Notes: generated by a model not told the origin, from the sequence alone. A DNA stretch of 64,000 nt from Erinaceus europaeus (GCF_950295315.1 NW_026647188.1:1426001-1490000), one strand, 5' to 3'; positions 47,035-61,188 are shown, counted from the stretch's first letter. A program made the numbers and translations.

Positions 47035-47488
47035 TGACTTCTGGTCATTTTCCAACTCATCTATTTCTCATCTCGACTTCTCTGTCTCTAACTCTCACAT
47101 GCTCTCACACACTCTGTATTCACTCATTCATATTTTACTTATATACTTATTTTACTGACAGGCCCAGATGGTTTTCCATTTTCTGCAGTAATCAGGTCTT
47201 CTTGTGCTTTTTGTTTTTATTTTTCATTTTTTTCAATTCCTCCTAGATCATCCCCTTTTATTTGCATATTTATTTATTTATTTAGTCCTATGTTACATGA
47301 GGGGTCATTTTTTCTGCTTGACAGATTTTTCTCTTATAATTGAAGGGAAGTTTACACTCAATACATTTCGTGTCATAAATAAAACACACATATGGTTAAG
47401 GCGGGGGTGGTCTGGGGTCTGTGGACTTGAGACTGCTGCCATACAGTCTCTACAACCCAGGTTTGAACCTGTCATGTATGAACACAGT
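47035..47488 (-). repeat. Inverted block B, internally deleted
   Basis: Two B pieces join at about 47169, where aggcccagatg meets gttttccattttctgcag. Several hundred bases, including the AT tract, are lost. The piece ends at the inversion breakpoint. Confidence 0.8.
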
Positions 47489-48410
47489 GTGGTAGAGTTT
47501 CACTTCACTTGACCTGGGCTCTCATGGAATAAGGACAAGGATGCGGTGCAGGAAATTGAGGAGGGCTGCATTTAGGCTGAGTGTCAGCCACAGGGCCATG
47601 GAGAATGGGAGTCAAGCACAGAGGGCCTGGACAGCTGCAGCTGGAGATGGACATATGCCTGTTACTTGCAGCAGGAACGCTGTCTTCTCAGTTCCCCTCT
47701 GTACAATGCCATATGCACGAGACTAAGTAATCCAATGGGCAAAGACAGGGAAATTTCAACACCAGGAAGACCGAGTTCACAATGCATGCACTGACTTCCA
47801 CAAAGGGTCCAGGGAAGAAGGCACGCAGAGACAGTCAGAGAGACAGAATGACAATGACTGAAAAGGACAAATTCTGGCCCTGTGTTGATCAGTGCCAGAG
47901 CACTGAAGACAAACCCTCCATTCGCATGCATACATCTTACAAGTGGCATTGTTATTTTATGTTTGTGAGGAAAGGTTACACTTAGAACATCTAGGTCTTA
48001 CCCCACTCTGAGAAGCAACACTTGGCCTGCAGCCCACTCTCCAAAACTGCCCTTGCCTCTCCAAATTGGAAGTAGTTTTAGTGATGCTCCAGCCCAATGC
48101 TGGCTGGCGTATTTCATCTCCCTGGTCCAGCCTCAGCCTGTCCTGTGTGCAGGGAACTGAACTATGTCTATTTCTTCTTTGATTTACAGTTTTGGGATAG
48201 GACTCGGTGGACAAAAAGAGCAAGAGTGAAGTAGATTATTTGGCAGCTGTAGTTTGTGCTGAGAGAGATTTGTAGAGAGATAAACGGTAAAGAAATGGCT
48301 CTGTGAGATGTCTCTCATTACTGTGGCTCAGAAGGGCCAGGTTTATCCGCATTATTACCCAAATCCAAAGATGTGCAGGTCTCTAAAATATATTTTCAGA
48401 CTTCTACATG

Positions 48411-48412
<2 letters not shown>

Positions 48413-48470
<58 letters not shown>

Positions 48471-48512
48471 AGAGAGAGAGATAGAGTGAGATTGAGATAG
48501 AGAGAGAGAGAG
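48413..48512. repeat. (AT)n(GA)n compound microsatellite, long
   Basis: The AT arm is about 54 bp. The GA arm is mixed with agat and gtgag steps and reads into the usual gcaagacactgatgtag. Confidence 0.95.
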
Positions 48513-49134
48513 CAAGACACTGATGTAGTCATTTTCTACAATGGATGCGATATCACATTCAGACAATTGATTGCTAAAACCTGGAGAGAAACTGTACATC
48601 AGGAAAAGAACTGTCAAAAGCAGTAAAATCTCCAAATCATTAGCTATATGTAGCTCCAATGGGACCTAGCGAAAAAGGCTTGAGAAGGAACTCATCCAGG
48701 AGACTTTCCACATGGACAGGCACCACAAGTTTCCTAGTCTGGCAACACACACAGCGCAGCTGCTAGTTCCCAGTGCAAGCCTCAGGGCAAAAACGTCTCC
48801 CTCTTCAGTGTCTTTACATCTGAAAATAAGAAAAGTGACTGTTGGCCAAGGAGAGCTACAGTGGTGTCAATATTGAGCTGTAAATCAGAATGGCCAAGTG
48901 TTTTGCACAAAATCACCTGTGCCACAGTGATTATGCTTTTCTCTCTCTCTCTCCCTCCCTCACATACACATACAAACACACACAAACACACACTCTAACA
49001 GTTACACAGACGAACACATCCACAGAGGCACAGGCACAAACAGAGTTATACACATGCACACTGGACAGCTTCTGCAGGGCAGGGCCCTGGGTGAACCCTG
49101 CTTCGCACTTCCGGGAAGCACGCCCAGCCTTTTA

Positions 49135-49385
49135 GGGCCAGCTCTGAGCTCCCATTGTGGGCTTACTTCAGAAGGCCTGCAGACAGGGCACCAGCCATGC
49201 TCTGATATTCCAGCGGCCTAGGCCACGCCCAGAACCCCTGCCAGCAATATCATTGGCCAGTGTGCTAGGACACGCCCAGGAGTGTCAAGGCCCCTAGTCG
49301 GTGATTGGCCAGCAACCTTGAGCACCCCCCACAGGGCCCAGCAGCACGCTCATTGGGCAACCTCTGGAAGGCCCGCTCACCAGCC
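49135..49385 (-). promoter_or_regulatory. CCAAT-box array in block A
   Basis: Full ATTGG cores occur in atcattggccag, tgattggccag and ctcattgggcaa. The cccattgtggg and tgatattccag units are decayed. GC boxes ccacgccc and acacgccc are kept. Confidence 0.5.
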
Positions 49386-49387
49386 AG

Positions 49388-49774
49388 GAGAATTTGAAAA
49401 AAATAAAATCAAAAACCACAGGAAGACCTGATTACAGCAGAAATATAGAAAATGTGTGTTGAGAAACAGAGGGCTACTTCAAAACTTCCCTGACACTTCA
49501 GGGTCCAGGGAAATTAAGAATTCCCGAGAATGAAAAGAAAGGCATACATATTGAAGCTTACACTAGAAAATGGAGGCAAGTTCTGTGCTATGATAACTGC
49601 AATGAGGATACTGATAGAAAGGCTATTGGAAATGCTCCAGGAAGGCTTATAATTTATAATTGTAGTGAATCCTGCTCCAACTATGTGACCAATTATTTAT
49701 GAGTAAGGAGGCTGTTATAAATGTGGTAATTCTGCATTAAGATCAAATAAAAAGGTCAACAATTCTAAAAATGA

Positions 49775-49810
<36 letters not shown>

Positions 49811-51065
49811 TATATGTATGTGTATCTTTATTATAAACTCTGAGGGATACTGGCATGGCTATGCAGAGACAGAGTATGGCTTGTGTCAGAGAGACTTACA
49901 AAGCTGAGGCTCCAGAAACCTAGGTGAAATCGCCAACAAAACAAGTGCCTCTCTTTGTATTTCAGAGCCAGTCAGTAAAATAAGTATATAAGTAAAATAT
50001 TAATGAGTCCAGACAGAGTGAGAGCCCATGAGAGTCAGAGACAGAGAAGGCAAGAAGAGAAATAGAAGAGTGGGAAAGAGACCAGAAGTCAAAAACCTCC
50101 CACACTGTGTTCATACATGACAGGTTCTAACCTGGGTTGTCGAGATTGTAAGGCAGCAGTCTCACGTCCACAGACCCCAGACCACCCCAGCCTTCACCAT
50201 ATGTGTGTAGTATTTATGACACGAAATATATTGTGAGTGTAAACTTCCCTTCCATTATAAGAGAAAAATCTATCAAACAGAAGAAATGACCCCTCATGTA
50301 ATATATTACTAAATAAATTAATAAATATGCAAATAAATGGGGATGATCTAGGAGGATTTGAAAAAAATGAAAAATAAAAACAAAAAGCACAAGAAGACCT
50401 AATTACAGCAGAAAATGGAAACCATCTGCTGAGAAATAGAGGGCTGCTTCAAAAATTCCGGGACACTTCAGAGTCCAGGGAAATTAAGATTTCAGGAGAA
50501 TGAAAAGAAACTCATATGTACTGAAGCTTACACTAGAGAAAGGAGGCAAGTTCTGTACTATGATAGTTAAAATAAGGATGCTGATAGAAATGATATTAGT
50601 AATGATACTGGAAGGTTCTATTATTTATAATTGTATTGAATCCAGCTCCAACTAAGTGGCTAATTATTAATGCAAAAGGAAGCTGTTATAAATGTGTTAA
50701 TTCTGATAAAGGTCAATTACATAGGACGACAATTCTAAAAATGACAGATACATATATATGTATATTTATATATACATATATGGATGTATATATTTATTAT
50801 AAAGTCTGAGAGATACTGCCATGGATATGAGGAGACAGAATATGGCTTGACTCAGAGAGACTTACAAAGCTGTGGCTCCAGTAGCCTAGGTGATATCACC
50901 AACAAAACATGCCAGAGATCAGCAATGCTCTGTAACTCTCTTTGTATATCTGGGCCTGTCAGTAAAATAAGTATATAAGTAAAATATCAATGAGTGAATA
51001 CAGAGTGTGTGAGAGTTAGAGACAGAGAAGGCAAGAAGATAAATAGATGAGTTGGAAAGTGACCA
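49388..51065 (+). repeat. Array block B, two copies
   Basis: The first is entered in its middle (ttgaaaaaaataaaatc) and has an AT tract at 49779-49805. The second starts near 50205 and has a broken AT tract near 50750. At 51065 accagaagt is followed by ctcctctgttctcattggcc of block C. Confidence 0.82.
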
Positions 51066-51947
51066 GAAGTCTCCTCTGTTCTCATTGGCCAGCTCTTGGT
51101 TCACGCACCTGAGGGTGATGTTCTTCTTCTCTAATTGGCCAGCCGTCTCTATGAATACACACTGGGCCCTCCCCTCAGAGGGCACAGTCTCTTAGACCCG
51201 CCCCCGGGGACTGTTTGCCGTCCTCTGAAGGCCCTGTTTCTGCCTACACGACCCAACAGCTCCTGTCTGGACCCGTCCTTAGGACACTGCCTGCTTGAGC
51301 TAAGCTGGCCATGCTCTTGGGGCACACCCAGAAACACTGTCTCCACTCTCATAGCCCAGTGCCTCAGGGCACTTGCCCCATGGAGCCTTAGTCCCCCACT
51401 GGTGCTGCCCTCTTGTGGACACCCAGCAGAATGCAGCTGAACACAGGGATTCACAAGCTCCCAGTAGAGTCATCCCAGACAAAGAGAGAAACCGCTTCCA
51501 CTTGCAATGCCAAATGGGGGATCCCCCTACCCCACAGGAAAGAACAGATGTCTAGGGCACTCTACGTCATTTTCAACCTTGCTGTCCATGGGCCACTAAT
51601 CCCAGTGTTCTCCTCATTCCACAGAATCACTACACTCAACTATGGGCTTTGCTTCCACCTTGTGGACACAAAGCAGAATGCAGCTGAGCTCCCCCATGCC
51701 ACTCCTCTTTGAGTCTACACAGAAAATTACACAGAGCATGGGGATAGATAAGTAAAAAACCCATCTAAGGACCACCTGGGAGAATGCACAACAGTGTCCA
51801 GAATATCCAATGTGCCATTCATATTTGAAAAACCACTTGTGCAGAGGAAACTTCCTTTGTCATAGCACAACGCAGCAGTTCGTAAGAATCTGCGTCAGGA
51901 ATAAAGAAACAACAGTGGTAATAATAACTGAAACACACTTATGTACA

Positions 51948-51984
<37 letters not shown>

Positions 51985-52600
51985 CGTCCACAGAGACGCA
52001 CACACTTTTCCCTGATATAACGTGGATTGGGGTTACTGATTTGCACTCAAGTAAAAGGTCAAAGTTTCATGGGTGGAGGGGAGAAGTGTTAAGTTTCTGA
52101 CATATGAAGGTGATAAGTGCCTAGAGCAGATCTATAGTTTCATTGACAACGAAGGAAGTATGGGTTGGAGGCACAGCTGGTGGAGATGCCAGGAACTATG
52201 TGGAAGCCCAAGACTCCATTTTGAGCTCCTGATCACCACGTACCCACCTAGGGAAAAGCTGGGATAGTGTCAAATCAGAACTGCAGCTGTTTCTCTGTCT
52301 CTCTTCCTGCTTGGGCCCTGCTCTCTCAATTTATGACTGTTTCCTTCTCCTCAGTAAGAAAGATACAAATGATGTACAGAAATACAGGGAAAGTGGGGAA
52401 AATTACCCCCGTGCCCACTATTACATGTAACTGTTGACAGTAAACCATTCATCCCCCAAGAAAGAACAGAATCAATATTTGTGAGGTTAAAAACATTGTA
52501 GCTTAAATAGGGAACATTCTTTAGAGCCATGCAATACTAATCCATTGTGAATTGGATGTCACTGTCAAAAACAGTGCAGTAGTAGTTGTAGTAGTGTGTA
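51066..52600 (+). repeat. Array block C, copy 2
   Basis: It matches 13985-15480, entering slightly later. It has CCAAT units at about 51085 and 51135, two cttgtggacac pieces (51412, 51659), a longer CA tract (51948-51980) and the same tail. Its left neighbour is B, whereas copy 1 follows A, so the left junction differs. Confidence 0.78.
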
Positions 52601-55385
52601 GTATCTGCAAATGGAAATGTATTGTGTGTCAAAAGTTCCCTTCAATTATTAGAGAAAATCTATCAGGCAGAAGAAATGACCCCTCATGTGATATGGGACT
52701 AAATAAATAAATAAATATGCAAATGAATGGGGATGATCTAGGAGGATTTGAAAAAATAAAAACAAAAACCACAGGAAGACCTGATTACAGCAGAAATATA
52801 GAAAATGTCTGCTGAGAAACAGAGGGCTGCTTCAAAACTTCCCTGACACTTCAGGGTCCAGGCAAATTAAGAATTCCCGAGAATGAATAGAAAGGCATAC
52901 GTATTGAAGCTTACACTAGAAAATGGAGGCAAGTTCTGTGCTATGATAACTACAATGAGGATACTGATAGAAAGGCTATTGGAAATGCTCCTGGAAGGCT
53001 TATAATATATAATTGTAGTGAATCCTGCTCCAACTATGTGACCAATTATTTATGAGTAAGGAGGCTGTTATAAATGTGGTAATTCTGCATTAAGATCAAA
53101 TTATAAGGTCAACAATTCTAAAAATGACTGATATATATATATGGATATATATGTACATATATGTCAGTGTATCTTTATTATAGACTCTGAGGGATACTGG
53201 CATGGCTATGAGGAGACAGAGTATGGCTTTTGCCAGAGAGACTTACAAACATGAGGGTCCAGAAACCTAGGTGAAATCGCCAAAAAAAACAGCCAGAGAT
53301 CAGCAGTGTCCTGGTGATTCCCTTTGTATAACTGGGCCTGTCAGTAAAATAATGTATAAGTAAAATATTAATGAGTGCCGACAGAGTGAGTGAGAGCCTG
53401 TGAGAGTCAGAGACAGAGAAGGCATGAAGAGAAATAGAAGAATGGGAAAGAGACCAGAAGTCAAAAACCTCCCACACTGTGTTCATACATTACAGGTTCA
53501 AACCTGGGTTGTAGAGATAGTAAGGCAGAAGTCTCAAGTCCACAGAACCCAGACCACCACAGCCATCACAATATGTATGTAGTATTTACCACACGAAATG
53601 TACTGTGAGTGTAAACTTCCCTTCAATTATAAGAGAAAAATCTATCAAGCAGAAGAAATGACCCCTCATATAATATAGCACTAAATAAATAAATAAATAT
53701 GCAAATAAATGGGGATGATCTAGGAGGATTTGAAAAAAAATAAAAAATAAAAACAAAAAGCACAAGAAGACTTGATTGCAGGAGAGAATGAAAACCATAT
53801 GCTGAGAAACAAAGGGCTGCTTCAAAAATTCCAAGATACTTCAGAGTCCAGGGAAATTAAGATTTCAGGAGAATGGAAAGAAACTCATATGTACTGAATC
53901 TTACACTAGAGAAAGGATGCAAGTTCTGTACTATGATAATTACAATACGGATGCTGATAGAAATGCTATTAGAAATGCTACTGGAAGGTTCTATTATTTA
54001 TAATTGTATTGAATCCTGCTCCAACTAGGTGGCCAATTATTATTGAAAAAGGAAGCTGTTAAAATGTGTTAATTCTGATTAAGATCAATTGCATAGGTTG
54101 ACAATTCCAAAAATGACAGATATATATATATGTATATTTATATATGTGTATATATATGTATATGGATTTATATCTTTTTTATAAAGTCTGAGACATACTG
54201 CCATGGATATGAGGAGACAGAATATGGCTTGTGTCAGAGAGACTTACAAAGCTGAGGCTCCAGTAGCCTAGGTGAAATCACCAACAAAACAAGCCAGAGC
54301 TCAGCAGTGCTCTGGCAACTCTCTTTGTATATCTGGGCCTGTCAATAAAATAAGGATATAAGTAAAATATTACTGAGTGCAGACAGAGTGAGTGAGAGCC
54401 TGTGAGAGTCAGAGACAGAGATGGCGAGAAGAGAAATAGAAGAGTTGGAAATAGACCAGAATACAAACCCCCCTAGACTGTGTTCATTCATGAAAAGTTC
54501 AAACCAGGGTTGTAGAGATTGTAAGGCAGCAGCTCTAATGCCCACAGACCCCAGACAACCCAAGCCTTCACCATATGTGTGTAGTATTTCCCCCAGGAAA
54601 TGTATTGTGCGTCAAAAGTTCCCTTCAATTATAAGAGAAAATCAATCAAGCAGAAGAAATGACCCGTCATGTGATACCTGACCAAATAAATAAATATGCA
54701 AATAAATGGAGATTATCTAGGAGGACTTTAAAAAATAAAAAAATGAAAACAAAAACCACAAGAAGAACTGCTTCAAAAATTCCCTAACACTTCAGGATCC
54801 AGGGAAATTAAGATTTCCAGAAAAAGAAAACAAACACATAAGTATTGTGGCTTACACTAGAAAAAGAAGGGAAGTTCTGGGCTATGATAATTACAATAAG
54901 GATGCTGATAGAAACACTATTAGAAATACTACTGGAAGGTTCTAATATTTATATTTGAATTGAATGCTGCTCCAACTATATGGCCAATTATTTCTGAAAA
55001 ACTAGGCTGATATAAATGTGGTATTTCTGAATTAAGGTCAAATACATATGTCAACAATTCTAAAAATGACAGATATATAAATATATATTTATATACGTAT
55101 GTATATCTTTAATATAAACTCTGAGTGATAATGGCATGGAAATGAGGAGACAGAATATGGCTGTGTCAGAAAGACTTACAAACTGAGTCTACAGTAGCCT
55201 AGGTGAAATCGCCAACACAACAAGCCAGACCTCAGCAGTGCTCTGGTAATTCTCTTTGTATATCTGGGCCTGTCATTAAAATACGTATATAAGTAAAATA
55301 TTAATGAGAGAAGACAGAGTGTGTGAGAGCATGTGAGAGTTAGAGACAGAGAAGGCGAGAAGAGGAATAGATGAGTTGGAAAGAG
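52600..55385 (+). repeat. Array block B, three tandem copies
   Basis: Starts near 52594, 53575 and 54575 give a period of about 980-1000 bp. This is the longest B run in the window. AT tracts are short and interrupted near 53129, 54120 and 55075. The third copy has lost about 60 bp near 54767 (acaagaagaactgcttc). Confidence 0.85.
54200..54316 (+). repeat. Degenerate tRNA-SINE core inside block B
   Basis: The order gagagacttacaaagctgag, gctccagtagcctaggtgaa, then aagccagagctcagcagtgc and tctgg parallels a hedgehog SINE (gagactctcatgcctgag, gctccgaagtcccaggttca, gccagagctgagcagtgctctgg). Box B has decayed to aggtgaaatca. Each B copy has it. Confidence 0.55.
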
Positions 55386-57015
55386 ACCAGAATTGAAAAA
55401 CCTCCTACATTGTGTTCATTGATGACAGTTTCAAACCTGGCTTGTAGAGATTGTAAGGCAGCAGCTTTCATGCCCACAGACCCCAGACAGCCCCAGCCTT
55501 CACCATATGCTGTACTACCGGACCTGACAGTAATGTGTCTGTGTGTGTGTGTCTGTCTGTCTGACTGTGTGTGTCTGTGTGTGCTCAGAACTCACCTGTA
55601 GTAGTCTCAGAGCATGGGTGGCAAGATAGCCAGCCTCACCTGCAACTATGTACAGAGAACCTAGCTGGTTAGGGAAAGCCAGCTAGCCCAGATTCTGGCT
55701 CAGCAAGAATGCAAATACAAAGGGACTCTCATATCTCGCTCTCCTGAGTTCCCGATTCAATCTTATGCCTCACTATCATCGAAAAACTGCCAATGGGGGA
55801 AGCTGGGGCACCCCTCAGAATTCAGGGGCCGGACCCTTTCCAGTCACATTTGGCTGCATACTCAGCCTCCAGGCTACCAGTCCACTTCTCAGGGTAGCAG
55901 ATTACAAGCCCACAAAGAACCCAGAAAGAGTTACAACATAGATGGGAACTGTGTTTGACCAAACAATAGTGGATGAACCTGGCCCCATACACGTCCCTTT
56001 TGGGTCCTGCTAAGGCAATTGCTCCTGTGGACTCACAATCCCTGATCACGGTGTCCTGGTGTCCACACATCACACTCATAGAGAATCCCAGAAGTAGGCA
56101 TGCATGAGTGTCCCATACAAAGTCGCTCTGCTTGCAGGAAGCACAAACTCCCAGGGCCCTTGCTATAGAGGAATAAAAGGAAGATGGATGCCTCCATTGG
56201 CTGAATTAGGAGCTTCCAGTTGAGACCACAGCCCTGCCCCTCACCTGAGGGCCTGGCTGCTGCTAATAAAGGCAATTGGAAACACCTGTTACCACTTGGG
56301 GCCTGAGGACATACTCAAGAATCCCTCCAGGAGCTAGCAGGCTGGCAGACCTCCTGACCCTGGGATAGCTGTGCTCCTAGTTGGGAGGGCCTTCAGGCCA
56401 GAGGTGAGAATATTCCCTAGATACAAGAAAGAAATTCCGGTTTCAAAAGGATTTGAAAGCCCAGGAGGCACTTGGAAAAGACATTTCACAGCCATCAAAA
56501 CACCCTCTTTCTGAATGCTGGAAGCTTCCGTTTTGCGTGGAAAATCTGGACACTAGTGTGACCACCAGTACCACATATCCTTTACATTCGTCCCAATAGA
56601 GGGAAAGCACAATGTGTGAGCCTGGGTGGTAGAGTTTCACTTCTCTTGACCTGGGCTCTCATGGAATGAAGACAAGGATGCAGTGCAGGAAGTTGAGGAG
56701 GGCTGCATTAATGCTGTCTCCTCAGTTCCCCTCTGTACTACGTCATACGCACAAGAATAAATAATCCAAAGGGCAAAGAAACGAAAATTTCAACACCAGG
56801 AAGACCGAGTTCACGATGCATGCACTGCTTCCAGTAAGGGCCCAGGGAAGAAAGCACGTAGAGACAGTCAGAGAGACAGAATGACAGTGACTGAAAAGGA
56901 CAGAAATTCTGGCCCTGTGTTTATCAGTGCCAGATTACTGAAGACAAACCCTCCATGCCCATGCATACGTTTTACAATTGGCATTGTTATTTTATGTTTG
57001 TGAGGATAGGTTACA
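55386..57015 (+). repeat. Array block A, copy with deletion
   Basis: It starts at gaattgaaaaacctcc. About 150 bp is missing at 56709 (ggctgcatta joins atgctgtctcc). The copy ends at gtgaggataggttacact, where block B begins (gctcctggaaggtttat). Confidence 0.82.
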
Positions 57016-58469
57016 CTGCTCCTGGAAGGTTTATAATTTATAATTGTAGTGAATCCTGATCCAACTATATGACCAATTATTTATGAATAAGGAGGCTGTT
57101 ATAAATATGGTAATTCTTCATTAAGATCAAATGAAAAGGTCAACAATTCTAAAAATGATTGATATATATATATACATATATGTATATATATGTACATATA
57201 TGTAAGTGTTTCTTTATTAAAGACTCTGAGGGTTACTGGCATGGCTATGAGGAGACAGAGTATGGCTTGTGCCAGAGAGACTTACAAAGCTGATGCTACA
57301 GAAACCTAGGTGAAATCACCAATAAATCAAGCCAGAGCTCAGCAGTGCCCTGGTGACTCCCTTTGTATATCAGGGCCTGTCAGTAAAATAAGTTTATAAG
57401 TAAAATATTAATGAGTGCAGACAGAGTGAGTGAGAGCCTGTGAGAGTCAGAGACAGAGAAGGTAAGAAGAGAAATAGAAGAGTGGGAAAGAGTCCAGAAG
57501 TCAAAAAACTCCCACACTGTGTTCATACATGACAGGTTCAAACCTGGGTTGTAGAGATTGTAAGGCAGCAGTCTCACATCCACAGAGCCCAGACCACCCG
57601 GCCTTCACCATATGTGTGTCCTATTTACCACACGAAATGTATTGTGAGTGTAAACTTCCCTTCAATTATAAGAAAAAAATCTATCAAGCAGAAGAAATGA
57701 CCCCTCATGTACTATAGGACTAAATAAATAAATATGCAAATAAATGGGGATGATCTAGGAAGATTTGAAAAAATGAAAAATAAAAACAAAACACAAGAAG
57801 ACCTGATTACAGCAGAAAATGGAAACCATCTGCTGAGAAACAGAGGGCTGCTTCAAAAATTCCGAGACACTTCAGAGTCCAGGGAAATTAAGATTTCAGT
57901 AGAATGAAAAGAAACTCATATGTACTGAAGATGACACTAGAGAAAGGAGGCAAGTTCTGTACTATGATAATGACAATAAGGATGCTGATAGAAATGCTAT
58001 TAGAAATGCTACTGGAAGGTTCTATTATTTATAATTGTATTGAAACCTGCTCCAACTAGGTGGACAATTATTAATGAAAAAGGAAGCTGCTATAAATGTG
58101 TTAATTCTGATAAAGTTCAATTACATAGGTCGAAAATTATATAAATGAGATATATATATGTATATTTATATATATATGGATGTATATGTTTATTATAGAG
58201 TCTGAGATATACTGCCATGGAAATGAGGAGACAGAATAATCTTGTGTCAGAGAGACTTACAAAGCTGTGGCTCCTGTAGCCTAGGTGATATCACCAACAA
58301 AACAAGCCAGAGCTCAACAGTGCTCTGGTAACTCTCTTTGTATACCTGGGCCTGTCCGTAAAATAAGTATATAAGTAAAATATCAATCAGTGAAGACAGA
58401 GTGTGTGAGAGCATGTGAGAGTTAGAGACAGAGAAGGCAAGAAGAGAAATAGATGAGTTGGAAAGAGAC
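57016..58469 (+). repeat. Array block B, partial plus full copy
   Basis: The block is entered at gctcctggaaggtttataat. AT tracts near 57162 and 58150 are broken by gtac and gtat. The shared segment leads to A at gacaaaaacctccta. Confidence 0.8.
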
Positions 58470-60622
58470 CAGAAGACAAAAACCTCCTACACTGTGTTCA
58501 TTGATGGCAGGTTCAAACCTGGCTTTTACAGATTGTAAGGCAGAAGCTCTCATGCCCACAGACACCAGACAGCCCAGCCATCACCATATGCTGTACTTAC
58601 AGACCTGACAGTAATGTGTGTCTGTCTGTCTGTCTGTATGTGTGTCTGTGTGTGTGTGCGCTCAGAGCTCACCTATAGTAGTCTCAGAACATGGGTGTCA
58701 AGGTAGCCAGACTCACCTGAAAATTATATACAGAGAACCTAGTTGTTCAGGGCAAGCCAGCTAGCCCAGATTCTGGCTAAGCAAGAATGCATGTGCAAAG
58801 GTACTCTCATGTCTCCCTCTCCTGAGTTCCCGATTCAATCCAATCCCTCACTATCATCCAAAAACTGCCAACGGGGTAAGCTGGGGCACCCATCAGAATT
58901 CAGGGGAATGAGCCTGTCCAGTCATGTTTTGCTGCCTACTCAGCCTCCAGACTCTCAGTCCACTGCTCAGGGCAGCAGATTACAAGTCCAGAAAGAGCTG
59001 TGTTTCAACATAGATGGGAACTGTGTTTGATCAAATAATAGTGGATGAACCCGGTCCATTACACCTACCCTTTGGGTCCGGCTAAAGCAATTGCTCCTGT
59101 GGCCTCACAATCCCTGATCATGGTGTCATGGGGTCCACAAATCACACTCAGAGAGATTCCCAGAAGTAGGCATGCATTAGTGTCCTATACAAAGTCGCTC
59201 TGCTTGCAGGAAGCACAAATTCCCCGGGCCGCTACTATGGAGAAACAAAAGGAAGATAGAAGCCTCCATAGGCTGAATTAGGAGCTTCCAGTGGAGATCA
59301 CGGCCCAGCCACTCACATGAGGCCCAGGCTGCTGCTAATAAAGGCAATTGGAAACACCTCTTACCACTTGGGCCCTGAGGAAATACTCAGGAATCGTTCC
59401 AGGAGCTAGCAGGCTGGCAGACCTCCTGACCCCAGGATAGCTCAGCTCCTAGTTGGGAGGCACTTCGGGCCAGAGGTGAGAATATTCCCTAGATACAAGA
59501 CCAAACTTCAGGTTTCAAAATGATTTGAAACCCCAGGAGGCACTTGGAAAAGACATTTCACAGCTATCAAAACACCCTCTTTCTGAACCCTGGAAGCTTC
59601 CATTTTGCGTGGAAAATCTGGACCCTGGTGTGGCCATGAGTACCACAGATCCTTTACATTAGGCCCAATAGATGGAAAGCACAATGTGTGTGCCAGGGGG
59701 AAAGAGTTTCACTTCTCTTGACCTGGGCTCTCATGGAATAAGGACAAGTATGCAGTGCAGGAAATTGTGGAGGGCTGCATTTAGACTGAGTGTCAGCCTC
59801 AGGGCCCTGGGGAGTGGGAGTCAAGCACAGAGGGCCTGGACAGCTGCAGCTGGAGAGGGACATATGCCTGTTACATGCATGAGGTACGCTGTCTCCTCAG
59901 TTCCCCACTGTACTACACAATATGCACGATATTAAGTAATCCAAAGGGCAAAGAAAGCAAAATTTCAACACCAGGAAGACCGAGTTCACAATGCATGCAC
60001 TGACTTCCAAGAAGGGTCCAGGGAAGAAGGCACGCAGAGACAGAGAGACAGAATGACACTGACTGACGGAAAAGGACAGAAAATCTGGCCCTGTGTTGAT
60101 CAGTGCCAGAGCACTGAAAAAAAACCCTCCATGCCCATGCATACTTCTTACAAGTGGCATTGTTATTTTATGTTTGTGATGAAAGGTTACACTTAGAAAA
60201 TCTAGGTCTTAGCCCACTCTGAGAAGCAACACATGGCCTGCAGCCCACTCTCCAAAACTGCCCTTGCAACTCCAAATTGGAAGTAGTTTTAGTGATGCTC
60301 CAGCCAAGATGTATGCTGGCGTATTCATCTCCCTGGTCCCCCCTCTGCCTGTCCTGTGTGCAGGGAACTGCACTATGTCTTTTTCTTCATTGATTTACAT
60401 TTTTGGGATAGGACTCCGTGGGAAAAAAAACAGGGAAGTAGATGATTTGGCAGCTGTAGTTTGTGCTGAGAGAGATTTGTAGAGTGACAAGAGGTAAACA
60501 AATGGCTCTGTGAGATGTCTCTCATAACTGTGGCTCAGAAGTGCCAGGTGTATCCGCATTACTACCTTAATCCAGAGCTGTGCAGGTCTCTAGCAAAAAT
60601 ATATTTTCAGACCTCTACAAGT

Positions 60623-60626
<4 letters not shown>

Positions 60627-60703
<77 letters not shown>
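60627..60703. repeat. (AT)n(GA)n compound microsatellite
   Basis: There is about 40 bp AT and 38 bp GA, followed by ggagcgcacaagacac. Confidence 0.96.
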
Positions 60704-60707
<4 letters not shown>

Positions 60708-61148
60708 CGCACAAGACACTGATGTAGTCATTTTCTACAATGGATGCAATATGACATTCAGACAACTGGTTGCTAAAACATGGAGAGAGACTGTGCATCA
60801 GGAAAAGAATTGTCCAAAGGAGTAAAATCTCCAAATCATTAGCTATATGGAGCTCCAACGGGACCTAGCAAAAATGCTCCAGAAGGAACTCATCCAGGAG
60901 ACTCTCCACATGGACTGACACCACAAGATTCCTAGCCTGGCAACACACACAGGGCAGCTGCTAGTTCCTTGTGCAAGCCTCAGGGCAAATACCTCTCCCT
61001 CTTCAGTGTCTTTACATCTGAAAAGAACAAAAGTGACCAAGGGCCAAGGAGAGCTACAATGGTGTCAGTATTGAGCGGTAAATCAGAATGTGCCAAGTGT
61101 TTTGCACAAAATCACCTGTGCCACAGTTATTCTGTTGTTCTCTCTCTC

Positions 61149-61150
<2 letters not shown>

Positions 61151-61188
<38 letters not shown>

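Larger units (their letters stand above)
39582..47488 (-). repeat. Inverted segment of the array
   Basis: From the L1 to about 47488 all A and B blocks are in reverse orientation, shown for example by cctctctattggg and tgagccacagtcatgagagac. Further right the array is forward again. The right breakpoint has the shared 8-mer cagtgtgg (47485-47492), which fits both the inverted B sequence (aacacagtgtgg) and forward A sequence (agtgtggtagagttt). Confidence 0.9.
47489..49387 (+). repeat. Array block A, 3' two-thirds
   Basis: Forward orientation resumes at gtagagtttcacttcacttg. The copy has the AT/GA tract at 48413-48512, CA tract at 48961-49013 and a CCAAT array at 49135-49385. It ends at ctcaccagccag, where it is joined to the middle of block B (gagaatttgaaaaaaat). 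Confidence 0.85.
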
